This document shows, one piece after another, positions 27,747-37,666 of a stretch of 64,000 nt of DNA. The notes under the pieces are model-generated. The model was not told the origin of the DNA. It was given only the letters and a program-made list of their open reading frames with translations, and searched no databases. The translations under genes were made by a program, and so were the position numbers. The stretch comes from Pseudomonas mandelii (GTDB lineage: Bacteria; Pseudomonadota; Gammaproteobacteria; Pseudomonadales; Pseudomonadaceae), in NCBI RefSeq assembly GCF_024138395.1, contig NZ_JAMYDU010000002.1:372001-436000 (forward strand), written 5' to 3'. Numbering within the stretch: position 1 is the first letter of the stretch; every line of letters begins with the position of its first letter.

Positions 27747-27941
27747 TTATTGAGGGCTAGACGCTCCGAAACTCAGGTGGTACATTCGGCCCCGCACTGG
27801 TTTCTCCACTGCCCCCTGCTAGCCGTCGCCGACGCACTCCTTTTCGAATAAGTACGCGATCCTGTCGCCTTCTCTGCGGCGCGGCCTCATTAAGCCAAAA
27901 GCTTAATTTCCCCCCTCCATAAATGATTACGTCATTCCTAT
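27747..27941 (+). promoter_or_regulatory. Pyrimidine-rich rho leader
   Basis: The 195 nt before rho contain no ORF and are C/T-rich with few G (for example TTTCTCCACTGCCCCCTGC). rho is known to be autoregulated by Rho-dependent attenuation in its leader in other bacteria. The C-rich, G-poor composition fits such a rut region, but the mechanism is inferred. No clear Shine-Dalgarno site precedes the ATG at 27942. Confidence 0.5.
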
Positions 27942-29201
<1,260 letters not shown>

Positions 29202-29215
29202 ATCGCAGAAAATCA

Positions 29216-29244
29216 GCAAAAGCCGGGGAAACCCGGCTTTTTGC
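29216..29244 (+). terminator. rho terminator
   Basis: AAAAGCCGGG, loop GAAA, CCCGGCTTTTT: a GNRA-type tetraloop hairpin with T tract right after the rho stop. Confidence 0.9.
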
Positions 29245-29343
29245 TATCTGATTTTTGATGAACCGGCAGTTCGTGGTTCTGAATAGAGGGGTTCGGCGCT
29301 AAACTGCCTGCCCCGAACGCCACGGCCAACACGAGGCTCACGC

Positions 29344-30810
29344 ATGCAGTATCGCGACTTGCGCGACTTTATCAGCGGCCTGGAAAAGCGCGGCGAACTC
29401 AAGCGCATCCAGGTTCCAGTGTCCCCAGTGCTCGAAATGACCGAGGTCTGCGATCGCACATTGCGCGCCAAGGGCCCGGCGCTGCTTTTCGAAAACCCTA
29501 CCGGTTATGACATTCCCGTACTCGGCAACCTGTTCGGCACCCCCGAGCGCGTGGCGCTGGGCATGGGCGCAGAAGCGGTCAGCGAGTTGCGCGAAATCGG
29601 CAAGCTGTTGGCGTTCCTCAAGGAACCCGAGCCGCCGAAGGGCTTGAAGGACGCGTGGTCCAAGCTACCGATTTTCCGCAAGATCATTGCCATGGCGCCG
29701 AAAGTCGTCAAAGACGCGGTGTGCCAGGAAGTGGTCATCGAAGGCGACGATGTCGATCTGGCGATGTTGCCGGTACAGACCTGCTGGCCGGGCGACGTCG
29801 GCCCGCTGATCACGTGGGGCCTGACCGTCACCAAAGGTCCGAACAAGGATCGCCAGAACCTCGGGATCTACCGTCAGCAAGTGATCGGCCGCAACAAGGT
29901 GATCATGCGCTGGCTGAGCCACCGTGGCGGCGCGCTGGATTACCGTGAATGGTGCGAGAAACACCCCGGCCAGCCGTTCCCGGTGTCTGTGGCCTTGGGC
30001 GCTGACCCGGCAACCATTCTTGGCGCCGTGACGCCTGTGCCGGACAGCCTCTCCGAATACGCTTTCGCCGGTCTGTTGCGCGGCAATCGCACCGAACTGG
30101 TGAAGTGCCGCGGCAACGACCTGCAAGTGCCGGCCACCGCCGAGATCATCCTTGAAGGCGTGATCCATCCGGGCGAAATGGCCGACGAAGGCCCGTATGG
30201 CGATCACACCGGCTACTACAACGAAGTCGATAGCTTCCCGGTGTTCACCGTCGAGCGCATTACCCACCGCATCAAACCGATTTACCACAGCACCTACACG
30301 GGTCGTCCGCCGGATGAGCCGGCGATTCTCGGTGTGGCACTGAACGAAGTGTTCGTGCCGATCCTGCAAAAGCAGTTCCCGGAGATCACTGACTTCTACC
30401 TGCCGCCCGAAGGCTGTTCGTACCGCATGGCCATCGTGACCATGAAGAAGTCGTATCCTGGGCATGCCAAGCGGGTAATGCTCGGTGTCTGGTCGTTTTT
30501 GCGACAGTTCATGTACACCAAGTTCGTTATCGTCACCGACGACGATATCAACGCACGGGACTGGAACGACGTGATCTGGGCCATCACCACACGCATGGAC
30601 CCCAAGCGTGACACGGTGATGATCGACAACACGCCGATCGACTACCTGGACTTCGCCTCGCCGGTCTCCGGCCTGGGTTCGAAGATGGGGCTCGATGCCA
30701 CGCATAAATGGCCGGGCGAAACCACTCGCGAGTGGGGCCGGGTTATCGTCAAGGATGAAGCCGTTACCCAACGGATCGATGCCATCTGGAATCAGTTAGG
30801 AATAGATTGA
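29344..30810 (+). CDS. ubiD: 3-octaprenyl-4-hydroxybenzoate carboxy-lyase
   Basis: Decarboxylates polyprenyl-4-hydroxybenzoate in ubiquinone synthesis using prenylated FMN made by UbiX. 488 residues of the UbiD family: [76 protein letters not shown] (active-site region) and [19 protein letters not shown]. The ATG is preceded by GAGGCTCAC. Its stop overlaps the next gene's ATG (TGATG), so the two are translationally coupled. Confidence 0.95.
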   Translation: MQYRDLRDFISGLEKRGELKRIQVPVSPVLEMTEVCDRTLRAKGPALLFENPTGYDIPVLGNLFGTPERVALGMGAEAVSELREIGKLLAFLKEPEPPKGLKDAWSKLPIFRKIIAMAPKVVKDAVCQEVVIEGDDVDLAMLPVQTCWPGDVGPLITWGLTVTKGPNKDRQNLGIYRQQVIGRNKVIMRWLSHRGGALDYREWCEKHPGQPFPVSVALGADPATILGAVTPVPDSLSEYAFAGLLRGNRTELVKCRGNDLQVPATAEIILEGVIHPGEMADEGPYGDHTGYYNEVDSFPVFTVERITHRIKPIYHSTYTGRPPDEPAILGVALNEVFVPILQKQFPEITDFYLPPEGCSYRMAIVTMKKSYPGHAKRVMLGVWSFLRQFMYTKFVIVTDDDINARDWNDVIWAITTRMDPKRDTVMIDNTPIDYLDFASPVSGLGSKMGLDATHKWPGETTREWGRVIVKDEAVTQRIDAIWNQLGID

Positions 30811-31778
30811 TGCGTGTAACCTTGCAGCCCTCCGGAGCAGTGCTGGATATTCTGCCCGGCGAGCGAATTCTCGATGGCGCGCGGCGCCTGGGCTATGAAT
30901 GCCCGCAAAGCTGTCGCAACGGCAATTGCCATGTGTGCGGCGCGTTGCTGGTGGAAGGGCGGGTCGAACAGGCCGGCGATGTGCGTGACCATGGCGAGTT
31001 CTACACTTGCATTGCAGAGCCGCTGGAAGACTGCATCGTGCTGTGGGATGGCGTGCTCGCGCTGGGAGAATTGCCGGTGCGCAGCGTGTCGTGTCAGGTC
31101 ATTGAATGCAGGGACGTCGGCGGCGATACCTGGCGTGTGCGTCTGCGTGCGCCGGCAGGCAAGCCGCCGCGCTATCACGCCGGTCAGTACCTGATGATCG
31201 AGCGTGAGAACGGCGAGAAATCCGCCTTCTCCCTGGCCTCTGCGCCGCATTCCGGACGCGATCTGGAAATTCATGTACTGGCGCGCGAAAGCAGTGCGCT
31301 GAGCCTGATCGAACAGCTTCAGCGCAACCCGATGGTGCGCATCGAGATGCCGTTCGGCGACACCCATCTGGCGGAACTGCCGGACGGTCCACTGGTATTG
31401 ATTGCTGCCGGTACCGGCATGGGCCAGATCCACAGCCTGATCGAACATTGCCGGGCCACGGGTTTCAAGCATCCGGTGCATCTATATTGGGGTGTGCGTC
31501 GTCCTGAAGACTTTTATGACATTGAACATTGGGACGAATGGTTGAAACTGCCCAATCTGTTCCTGCATAAAGTCGTCAGCGATCAATGTGGCTGGGGCGG
31601 GCGCTGCGGCATGTTGCATGAGGCGGTGTGTGAAGATTTCCCTGATTTGAAAGCCCTGCACGTTTACGCCAGCGGCTCTCCGGCGATGGTCTATGGCACC
31701 TTGGATGCGCTGGTCGAAGCGGGGATGGATGCCCATCAAATGCGCGCGGATGTGTTCGCTTACGCGCCACGATCTTGA
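30810..31778 (+). CDS. Ferredoxin-type flavin/NAD(P)H reductase
   Basis: A 322-residue soluble redox protein annotated in Pseudomonas as a CDP-6-deoxy-delta-3,4-glucoseen reductase. Residues 1-90 form a plant-type [2Fe-2S] ferredoxin with CPQSCRNGNCHVCGALL (four Cys). Then a FAD domain (RYHAGQYLMIERENGEKSAFSLASAP) and an NAD domain (VLIAAGTGMGQIHSLIEHC) follow. The ATG at 30810 is chosen over a TTG 3 nt earlier because it gives the TGATG overlap with ubiD. E. coli has the flavin reductase fre next to ubiD; by analogy this enzyme may supply reduced flavin for prenyl-FMN, though CDP-sugar activity is not implied. Confidence 0.82.
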   Translation: MRVTLQPSGAVLDILPGERILDGARRLGYECPQSCRNGNCHVCGALLVEGRVEQAGDVRDHGEFYTCIAEPLEDCIVLWDGVLALGELPVRSVSCQVIECRDVGGDTWRVRLRAPAGKPPRYHAGQYLMIERENGEKSAFSLASAPHSGRDLEIHVLARESSALSLIEQLQRNPMVRIEMPFGDTHLAELPDGPLVLIAAGTGMGQIHSLIEHCRATGFKHPVHLYWGVRRPEDFYDIEHWDEWLKLPNLFLHKVVSDQCGWGGRCGMLHEAVCEDFPDLKALHVYASGSPAMVYGTLDALVEAGMDAHQMRADVFAYAPRS

Positions 31779-31816
31779 TCCGCGATCTAAATCGTTATAA
31801 CTCCATATATAGCCGA

Positions 31817-31846
31817 TCGGTATTTATAAAATAATATAAATGCCGG
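31817..31846. promoter_or_regulatory. Palindrome upstream of the ChaC-like gene
   Basis: TCGGTATTTATA and TATAAATGCCGG are inverted, 10 of 12 positions matching, with a 6-nt AT spacer. It lies 140 nt before the gene in a 207-nt AT-rich gap. The TTTATA/TATAAA core resembles the palindrome before ssuE. A second near-palindrome, GGCATTTAAATTGCC, lies near 31888. A regulator-binding site is inferred. Confidence 0.4.
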
Positions 31847-31985
31847 TAGGTTATATCTCGTCCCGGCCTAAATTTTAAAACCCTGCCATGGCATTTAAAT
31901 TGCCTTAAAACATATGTGCCTAACTGTTACACGGTGCGTTCTATTAAGTAATTCTTCACCCGCGGGGAGCTGAACGCTATTCGCC

Positions 31986-32654
31986 ATGAGCGCCATTGAA
32001 TCTGCTTTTTTGAATCTGGCTTACCCTCCGCGGCTCGATCTGGGGCCGCAGCTCACGCACGAACAATTACTCGGCTCAATGCAGTCGACCATGGCGCGCC
32101 ACAAGGGTGGGCCGGTCTGGCTATTCGCTTATGGTTCGCTGATCTGGCGCCCTGAATGTGCAGCGGTTGAACGAGTGCGCGGTCGCGTGCATGGTTATCA
32201 TCGCGGTTTGTACCTGTGGTCTCACGAACATCGCGGTACGCCGGAAGTGCCCGGGCTGGTGTTTGGCCTGGACCGCGGCGGCTCATGCAGCGGGTTTGCC
32301 TATCGCTTGCCCGAAGAGCAACTCGACGCTTCGCTGTATGCGCTCTGGCAGCGTGAAATGCCATTCCCGTCCTATCGCCCACACTGGCTCAACTGCCGTC
32401 TCGAAGACGGAAGCCAGGTTCAGGCATTGGGATTTGTATTGGAGCGGCACCTGCCCAGCTATGCCGGCAACTTGCCGGATCATGTGCTGAGCCAGGTATT
32501 CGAAAGCGCTTGCGGGCGTTATGGCACCACTCGCGAGTATGTCGAGCAGACTGCGCATGCCCTGCGTAGCCACGCCATGCCAGACCGGAATCTGGAGGCG
32601 CGGCTCAAGCGCTGCAAATCAAAGGCCGATCAGGCGATCGCTTCGCGGCTCTGA
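31986..32654 (+). CDS. ChaC-like gamma-glutamylcyclotransferase
   Basis: Predicted to cleave glutathione to 5-oxoproline and Cys-Gly. 222 residues with the nucleotide-like loop [11 protein letters not shown] (residues 48-58, YGSL at 49-52), then [21 protein letters not shown] and [21 protein letters not shown], which carries the candidate catalytic Glu. The N-terminal 40 residues are extra. A good Shine-Dalgarno site is not at ideal spacing (GGGGAG is about 16 nt upstream). It is convergent with glpT and the two overlap by 25 nt. AT-rich palindromes upstream suggest regulated expression, possibly in sulfur supply (inference). Confidence 0.85.
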   Translation: MSAIESAFLNLAYPPRLDLGPQLTHEQLLGSMQSTMARHKGGPVWLFAYGSLIWRPECAAVERVRGRVHGYHRGLYLWSHEHRGTPEVPGLVFGLDRGGSCSGFAYRLPEEQLDASLYALWQREMPFPSYRPHWLNCRLEDGSQVQALGFVLERHLPSYAGNLPDHVLSQVFESACGRYGTTREYVEQTAHALRSHAMPDRNLEARLKRCKSKADQAIASRL

Positions 32655-33979
32655 CTGGCGACTTGCTTGTGCCACAGCGTCGGCGCAAGGAAGGCCATCG
32701 CCAGCAGGCATGCACCGATCAGCAGGACGAAACCGCCATCCCAGCCGAAGTGGTCCACGGTGTAGCCCATCGCTGCACTGGCCGCGACTGAGCCACCCAG
32801 ATAGCCGAACAACCCCGTGAAGCCTGCAGCAGTGCCGGCGGCTTTCTTCGGCGCCAGTTCCAGCGCTTGCAGACCGATCAGCATTACCGGGCCGTAGATC
32901 AGGAAGCCGATCGAGACGAGCGCGATCATGTCGACAGTCGGGTTGCCGGCCGGGTTGAGCCAGTACACGAGGGTCGCCACTGTCACCAAGGCCATGAACA
33001 CCATGCCGGTCAGGCCACGGTTGCCACGGAAGATCTTGTCCGACATCCAGCCGCACAGTAGCGTGCCCGGGATCCCCGCCCACTCGTAGAAGAAATACGC
33101 CCACGAGGTTTTATCCACGGTGAAGCCTTTGGCTTCCTTGAGGTAGGTCGGTGCCCAGTCCAGCACGCCGTAACGCAGCAGGTAGACGAAGACGTTGGCC
33201 ATGGCGATGTACCAGAGCATTTTGTTGCGCAGCACGTACTTGACGAAGATTTCCTTGGCGCTGAATTCCTCTTCGTGACTGGCGTCGTAGCCTTCCGGGT
33301 AGTCGTTCTTGTACTTCTCGATCGGCGGCAGGCCCACCGATTGCGGGGTGTCGCGCATGGTCATGAAGGCAAATACCGCCACCGCCAGAGCCACCGCCGC
33401 CGGTACATAGAACGCGGCGTGCCAGTCGTTGAACAGACCCATGCCGAGCAAGAACAGCGGGCCGATCAGGCCGCCACCGACGTTGTGTGCCACGTTCCAC
33501 ACGGACACCACGCCGCCGCGTTCTTTCTGCGACCACCAGTGCACCATGGTCCGGCCGCTTGGCGGCCAACCCATGCCCTGGGCCCAGCCGTTGATGAACA
33601 GCAAGATGAACATCATGGTCACGCTGGACGTTGCCCACGGCGCGAAACCGAAAATGAACATCACACCGGCGGATACCAGCAGGCCGAATGGCAGGAAGTA
33701 ACGTGGGTTTGAACGGTCGGACACCAGGCCCATGAGGAACTTCGACAGGCCATAGGAAATCGCGATCGCCGACATTGCCAGACCCAACTGACCTCGGGTG
33801 TAACCCTCATCGATCAGGTACGGCATGGCCAGGGAGAAGTTCTTGCGCAGCAGGTAGTAACCCGCATACCCAATGAAAATCCCGGCGAAGATCTGCCAGC
33901 GAAGTCGTTTGTAGGTGTCGTCTATTTTTTCTTCAGGCAATGGAGCCTGATGTGCGGCAGGACGAAAGAAAGCAAACAT
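32630..33979 (-). CDS. glpT: Glycerol-3-phosphate transporter
   Basis: Major facilitator antiporter exchanging glycerol-3-phosphate for phosphate. 449 residues and 12 predicted helices. The sequence follows GlpT ([54 protein letters not shown] with the organophosphate-transporter signature, and [20 protein letters not shown]). Conserved Arg residues of the binding site (RKNF) are present. The start ATG follows GGAGCTCCTGA. Convergent with the ChaC-like gene. A 220-nt gap before the quinone reductase holds a stem-loop. Confidence 0.92.
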   Translation of the reverse strand: MFAFFRPAAHQAPLPEEKIDDTYKRLRWQIFAGIFIGYAGYYLLRKNFSLAMPYLIDEGYTRGQLGLAMSAIAISYGLSKFLMGLVSDRSNPRYFLPFGLLVSAGVMFIFGFAPWATSSVTMMFILLFINGWAQGMGWPPSGRTMVHWWSQKERGGVVSVWNVAHNVGGGLIGPLFLLGMGLFNDWHAAFYVPAAVALAVAVFAFMTMRDTPQSVGLPPIEKYKNDYPEGYDASHEEEFSAKEIFVKYVLRNKMLWYIAMANVFVYLLRYGVLDWAPTYLKEAKGFTVDKTSWAYFFYEWAGIPGTLLCGWMSDKIFRGNRGLTGMVFMALVTVATLVYWLNPAGNPTVDMIALVSIGFLIYGPVMLIGLQALELAPKKAAGTAAGFTGLFGYLGGSVAASAAMGYTVDHFGWDGGFVLLIGACLLAMAFLAPTLWHKQVASQSREAIA

Positions 33980-34148
33980 TCAGGAGCTCCAGATTTCTTG
34001 TTTTGACTGCGGATGCGAATGTTACAGTTTCGTTACCGAAAATAGCACCGGTTCGCATCGGCCAAACAGTGGAAATGTTGGAGATCGCATGTTCTTTTAT
34101 GAACATGTCGCTCAGGTATAAATTCAGGGCGGTATGGGGAGGGTGGAG

Positions 34149-34172
34149 CCGGGTCGCAGGGCTGCGACCCGG
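34149..34172. other. Stem-loop between glpT and the quinone reductase gene
   Basis: CCGGGTCGCAG and CTGCGACCCGG form an 11-bp stem with a 2-nt gap, followed on the plus strand by TTTAGG. It lacks a clear T run, so it is called a hairpin and not a firm terminator. It lies after the minus-strand stop at 34200. Confidence 0.5.
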
Positions 34173-34199
34173 TTTAGGTCAATCAGGCCAGGTAAACAA

Positions 34200-35177
34200 T
34201 CAGCGAACCTGAACCACCACTTTCCCGACCGCCTTGCGCTGGCCAAGATCATTGATGGCCTGCGCCGCGTTGCTCAGTGGATACACCTGCGACACCAGCG
34301 GCTTCAACTTGCCTTCGGCAAACCAGCCAAACAGTTGCTGGAAGTTCGCCGCGTTGTCCTGCGGCTGGCGTTGGGCAAACGAGCCCCAGAATACGCCGAC
34401 TACCGCGGCCCCTTTGAGCAGCGCCAGGTTCACTGGCAACTCGGGGATTCGTCCGCTGGCGAAACCGACTACCAAAAGACGGCCGTTCCAGGCGATGGCA
34501 CGGATCGCCTGGTCGAACAGATCGCCGCCCACCGGATCGTAGATCACGTCGGCGCCCTGGCCGTCGGTCAAGCGTTTGATCTCGTCCTTGAGGCTGGTTT
34601 CGCTGTAGTTGATCAACTCATCGGCGCCGGCGGCCTTGGCCACCACGAGTTTTTCCTTGCTGCTGGCGGCGGCGATCACCCGGGCGCCCATGGCTTTGCC
34701 AATTTCCACGGCGGCCAGGCCGACGCCACCGGAAGCGCCGAGCACCAGCAAGGTTTCGCCGGGTTGCAAGTTGCCTCGTTGCTTGAGAGCGTGCATCGAA
34801 GTGCCGTAGGTCATGCTGAATGCGGCGGCGGTATTGAAATCCATCGATGGCGGGATCGGCAGCACGTTGTAGCCCGGCACCGCGACTTGCTCGGCAAAGC
34901 TGCCCCAGCCAGTCAGGGCTATGACCCGATCACCGATCTTGAGGTGGCTGACCTTTTCGCCCACTGCGCTAATCACTCCAGCCGCTTCGCCACCCGGTGA
35001 AAACGGGAAGGGCGGTTTGAACTGGTATTTGCCCTCAATGATCAGCGTGTCCGGGAAGTTCACCCCGGCGGCGTGCACGTCCAGCAGGATTTCATTCTTC
35101 TTCGCGACAGGACTGGCGACGTCTTCCAGCACCAGCGATTCGGCATGGCCGAAGGCTTTGCACAGCACGGCTTTCAT
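34200..35177 (-). CDS. NADPH:quinone oxidoreductase (zeta-crystallin/MDR family)
   Basis: A 325-residue medium-chain dehydrogenase without catalytic zinc, of the quinone-oxidoreductase branch: KAVLCKAFGHAESLVLED at the N-terminus, GEAAGVISAVGEKVSHLKIGDRVIAL, and the NADPH motif LVLGASGGVGLAAVEIGKAMG (about 143-163). It probably reduces quinones or enones with NADPH; the substrate is not known. GAAGGAAT-like purines lie before the ATG. Upstream is the divergent FliL-like gene, gap 150 nt. Confidence 0.88.
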   Translation of the reverse strand: MKAVLCKAFGHAESLVLEDVASPVAKKNEILLDVHAAGVNFPDTLIIEGKYQFKPPFPFSPGGEAAGVISAVGEKVSHLKIGDRVIALTGWGSFAEQVAVPGYNVLPIPPSMDFNTAAAFSMTYGTSMHALKQRGNLQPGETLLVLGASGGVGLAAVEIGKAMGARVIAAASSKEKLVVAKAAGADELINYSETSLKDEIKRLTDGQGADVIYDPVGGDLFDQAIRAIAWNGRLLVVGFASGRIPELPVNLALLKGAAVVGVFWGSFAQRQPQDNAANFQQLFGWFAEGKLKPLVSQVYPLSNAAQAINDLGQRKAVGKVVVQVR

Positions 35178-35327
35178 CAGGGCTATTCCTTTGGGAGTGA
35201 TGGCCGATAAGTGTAGGTGTGTGAGTCATTGGGTCAACGAGCATGCCCGACCCTGATAGTCAGCCATAAGCTTGTGCTTGAGCGGCGGGTCGTTATGCTT
35301 GGCCGCAAACCGGATAAGGAGCGAATT

Positions 35328-35735
35328 GTGAAAGCGTGGATCATGTTGATGCTGGCCCTGTCTCTGCCTGTAGCAGCGATGGCCGAAGAAGCCAAAGAAG
35401 GTGAAGCCCCGAAGGTCAACTACATCACCCTGAGCCCACCATTCGTGGGCAACTATGGGCTGGACGGCACGCAGAAGCTCAAGGTCTACAAGGCCGATGT
35501 GGCGTTGCGGGTGACCGGTGAAGAGGCGACCAAAGCGGTGAAGGCCAATGAGCCATTGATCCGTAATCAGCTGGTGGCGTTGTTTGCGCAGCAGACCACT
35601 GAGGCCATGAACAACGTCGAAGCCAAGGAGAAATTGCGTCAGGAAGCCTTGAAGCAGACTCAGCAAGTGATGAATGATGAAACCGGCAAGCCGGTGGTTG
35701 AGGATTTGTTGTTCAACAACCTGATCATTCAATAA
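35328..35735 (+). CDS. FliL-like flagellar basal body-associated protein
   Basis: A 135-residue secreted or inner-membrane-anchored protein. GTG at 35328 is the start, with AAGGAG 7 nt upstream, giving a signal peptide (KAWIMLMLALSLPVAAMA). The mature part has VNYITLSPPFVGNYG and VYKADVALRVTGEEATKAVKANEPLIRNQLVALFAQQ, the FliL domain that in canonical FliL binds around the stator. This gene is a stand-alone paralogue outside a flagellar operon, as in other Pseudomonas. Longer in-frame starts add a non-conserved leader. Confidence 0.8.
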   Translation: MKAWIMLMLALSLPVAAMAEEAKEGEAPKVNYITLSPPFVGNYGLDGTQKLKVYKADVALRVTGEEATKAVKANEPLIRNQLVALFAQQTTEAMNNVEAKEKLRQEALKQTQQVMNDETGKPVVEDLLFNNLIIQ

Positions 35736-35754
35736 GTCTTTTGCTGTCCGGGCG

Positions 35755-35907
35755 GGCCTCATCGCGGGCAAGCCCGCTCCCACAATGATCTCCAGTGAAT
35801 GCAGCTTTTGCATCCATCCCAGATCCTTGATCTGACCCCAAAATTAGGATTGGTGTCCAACTTTTGGGGTGCAGATCACCTTGTGGGAGCGGGCTTGCCC
35901 GCGATGA
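35755..35907. repeat. REP doublet interrupted by an IS3-like remnant
   Basis: The left unit TCGCGGGCAAGCCCGCTCCC is at about 35763-35782, the right unit TGTGGGAGCGGGCTTGCCCG at 35882-35901. The centre carries the 51-bp element described separately and is longer than in other doublets here. Confidence 0.85.
35828..35878. mobile_element. IS3/IS150-like terminal-repeat remnant (51 bp)
   Basis: The element begins TGATCTGACCCCAAAA and ends TTTTGGGGTGCAGATCA, near-perfect inverted ends with a one-base difference. A 3-nt direct repeat CCT flanks both sides, the target-site duplication length of the IS3/IS150 class. The interior retains GTGTCCAAC, part of IS3-type ends. No transposase remains. It sits inside a REP doublet, a known preferred target of Pseudomonas insertion sequences. 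Family assignment is by memory of typical ends. Confidence 0.6.
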
Positions 35908-35929
35908 CATTCGAAGTAGCGCTGGAGTT

Positions 35930-36382
35930 TTACGGCTTGAGTGCAATCAGCGCCGCCCACTGCTCGACCGTCACCGGCATCACCGACAGTCGCGAGCCTT
36001 TCTGTACCAGTGGCATCTCGGCCAGTGCCGTTTGCTGCTTCAGATAATCCAGCTTCAGTACTTGGGGAAACGTTTCGACATGCGCAACATCGATCGCAGT
36101 CCAGGCGTTTTTCTCGGCAGTGGCCTTCGGATCGAAGTAATGACTCTCAGGCTCCAGCGCTGTCGGGTCCGGATACGCGGCCTCGACAATCTTGCCGATC
36201 CCGGCAATCCCCGGTTCCGGGCAGCTGGAGTGATAGAAGAAAAACTCATCACCCACTGCCATGGCTCGCAGGAAGTTGCGTGCCTGATAGTTGCGAACCC
36301 CGTCCCAGCGCGCTCGGCCTAGCTTTTCCAGGTCTTTGATCGAGAGTTCGTCGGGCTCGGATTTCATCAGCCAATAGGCCAT
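35930..36382 (-). CDS. EVE domain-containing protein
   Basis: A 150-residue protein of the EVE (PUA-like) family: MAYWLMKSEPDELSIKDLEKLGRARWDGVRNYQARNFL, with an aromatic cage region and SHYFDPKATAEKNAW, and QVLKLDYLKQQTAL. EVE domains bind modified nucleotides or RNA. The ATG at 36382 gives the conserved AYWLMKSEP; an in-frame upstream start is a poor match. GGAGCAAAACC lies before it. Function in the cell is unknown. Confidence 0.88.
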   Translation of the reverse strand: MAYWLMKSEPDELSIKDLEKLGRARWDGVRNYQARNFLRAMAVGDEFFFYHSSCPEPGIAGIGKIVEAAYPDPTALEPESHYFDPKATAEKNAWTAIDVAHVETFPQVLKLDYLKQQTALAEMPLVQKGSRLSVMPVTVEQWAALIALKP

Positions 36383-36582
36383 GGTTTTGCTCCTTGCGAG
36401 GTGAGTGGGCAGGTTGTCGGGCAATTTTATGACAAACCGACAGTCGGTTGACGCCAGCGTTTGCGTGTCGGTTCACGTTGTCGCAAAATGCCGGCCTTCT
36501 CAGCTTGACGCTGCTGCACGGCCTACACCTACAACGGAAACCGCTGCTGTCATCGTGTTGATGTGCCTTTGGGGGGCAATCG

Positions 36583-36732
36583 ATGAAACGCAAACCGGAT
36601 TTACTATGGATTTTGGTTATTTTGTTCGGCCTTGGCGTCGTGACCACCGGCTATGCCCAAAGCCTGTGGAACAACAAGCCCGATGCCCCGATCGAGATCG
36701 CGCAGCAACAGCCGTCGGCCTTCAAGCGCTGA
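36583..36732 (+). CDS. Small membrane protein, 49 aa
   Basis: Short ORF with ATG at 36583 and a GGGGGG purine run 7-13 nt upstream. The product has a basic N-terminus (MKRKPDLL), one hydrophobic helix (WILVILFGLGVVTTGYA) and a short polar tail (SLWNNKPDAPIEIAQQQPS). It could be a single-pass inner-membrane peptide or a signal peptide cleaved near YAQ. Too short for common gene callers. It starts 200 nt after the EVE gene start on the opposite strand, and stops 34 nt before the ygfA end. Confidence 0.65.
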   Translation: MKRKPDLLWILVILFGLGVVTTGYAQSLWNNKPDAPIEIAQQQPSAFKR

Positions 36733-36743
36733 ACCTGTCTTTC

Positions 36744-36767
36744 GACGCCGCTGAAATCAGTGGCGTC
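36744..36767. other. Stem-loop between the 49-aa gene and ygfA
   Basis: GACGCCGCTG and CAGTGGCGTC pair with one mismatch around AAAT. It lies between convergent stops and could end both, but lacks T tracts. Confidence 0.45.
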
Positions 36768-37372
36768 TAGTCCGCGAAATACCACGCCTTGTCCGTGACC
36801 GTTCCCTGCAGCGGCACATCCCAGCTCGCCTGAGCCAATCGTTGAACCTTCTGACATTCATGGGCCAGGCCCAGTAGCGTCGGCTTGCGCCAGTCTTTGC
36901 GGCGCGCCAGGTACGCCAGGCTCCGGTCGTAGAAGCCACCGCCCATTCCCAGGCGTCCGCCAACATCGTCAAACCCCACCAGCGGCAACAACACCAGGTC
37001 CAGCGCCCAGACTTTGCGTTGTCGGGCGATGTTGTGCCGAGGTTCGGGGATGCGAAAACGATTAGGTTTGAGCTTTTCGCCGGGATGAATCCGCTGGAAC
37101 ACCATTTTGGTTCGCGGCCAGGCACTGAGCACCGGCAGATAAATCGCCTTGCCCCGACGTTGCGCGGCACGCATTAGCAGGCGCGGATCGATTTCACCGT
37201 CGTTGGGCAGGTACAAAGAGATGTGTTTTGCGCGGCGGAACAGCGGGTGTTGGGCCAATTGCTTATACAGCCCGCGAGCGGCCTCGCGCTGCTGACTGGG
37301 GGTCAGTGCGCGGCGGGCCTTGCGCAGCATGCGTCGAAGTTGCGGGCGGGGCAGCAGCGCAGGTTCGGTCAT
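36767..37372 (-). CDS. ygfA: 5-formyltetrahydrofolate cyclo-ligase
   Basis: Converts 5-formyl-THF to 5,10-methenyl-THF with ATP. 201 residues of the MTHFS family: N-terminal basic helix RRMLRKARRALTPSQQREA, KHISLYLPNDGEIDPRLLM, and the DLVLLPLVGFDDVGGRLGMGGGFYDRSLAYL signature with the Gly-rich nucleotide loop. It follows 6S RNA and zapA, a conserved order (zapA-ssrS-ygfA) of gammaproteobacteria. In E. coli ssrS and ygfA are co-transcribed. Confidence 0.92.
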   Translation of the reverse strand: MTEPALLPRPQLRRMLRKARRALTPSQQREAARGLYKQLAQHPLFRRAKHISLYLPNDGEIDPRLLMRAAQRRGKAIYLPVLSAWPRTKMVFQRIHPGEKLKPNRFRIPEPRHNIARQRKVWALDLVLLPLVGFDDVGGRLGMGGGFYDRSLAYLARRKDWRKPTLLGLAHECQKVQRLAQASWDVPLQGTVTDKAWYFAD

Positions 37373-37411
37373 GGATTCAGGCTTCGGAGGTGCGAGTATT
37401 AAAGCGTACCC

Positions 37412-37448
37412 GTAAAAAAGCCGATGCCGGTATTTAAACCGGCATCGG
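37412..37448 (-). terminator. Rho-independent terminator after 6S RNA
   Basis: On the minus strand CCGATGCCGGT, loop TTAAA, and ACCGGCATCGG pair perfectly, followed by TTTTTT. It would end the ssrS transcript ahead of ygfA, possibly with partial read-through. Confidence 0.9.
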
Positions 37449-37457
37449 ACTGGAATC

Positions 37458-37636
37458 AGGCTCCCCGGATGGACCGCTGTCGACTTAGCCCTTGAACCCG
37501 AAAGTTCAAGGTGGAAGATGCAGTAGGCTTTAAGGCTTTCCGTCTAGCGGACATGCACACCAGCCCAACGTGCAACCTCCAGGGTAGTGCGAATCGGCTC
37601 AGGGACGTCGTCAACTGGCAAGCACCCCAGGGAGTG
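37458..37636 (-). ncRNA. ssrS: 6S RNA (ssrS)
   Basis: The region between zapA and ygfA has the sequence typical of Pseudomonas 6S RNA: on the minus strand it holds CTTGCCAGTTGACGACG, then GTCCCTGAGCCGATTC, later CCTTGAACTTTCGGGTTCAAGG (a perfect hairpin) and a 3' part that pairs with the start (CTCCCTGGGGTG with CATCCGGGGAG). 6S RNA binds the sigma-70 holoenzyme as a mimic of open promoter DNA. The ends are approximate (about 175 nt). Position and pairing both support it. Confidence 0.88.
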
Positions 37637-37666
37637 ATGCGAGTATACCCCAAGCGGTCACGCGAA

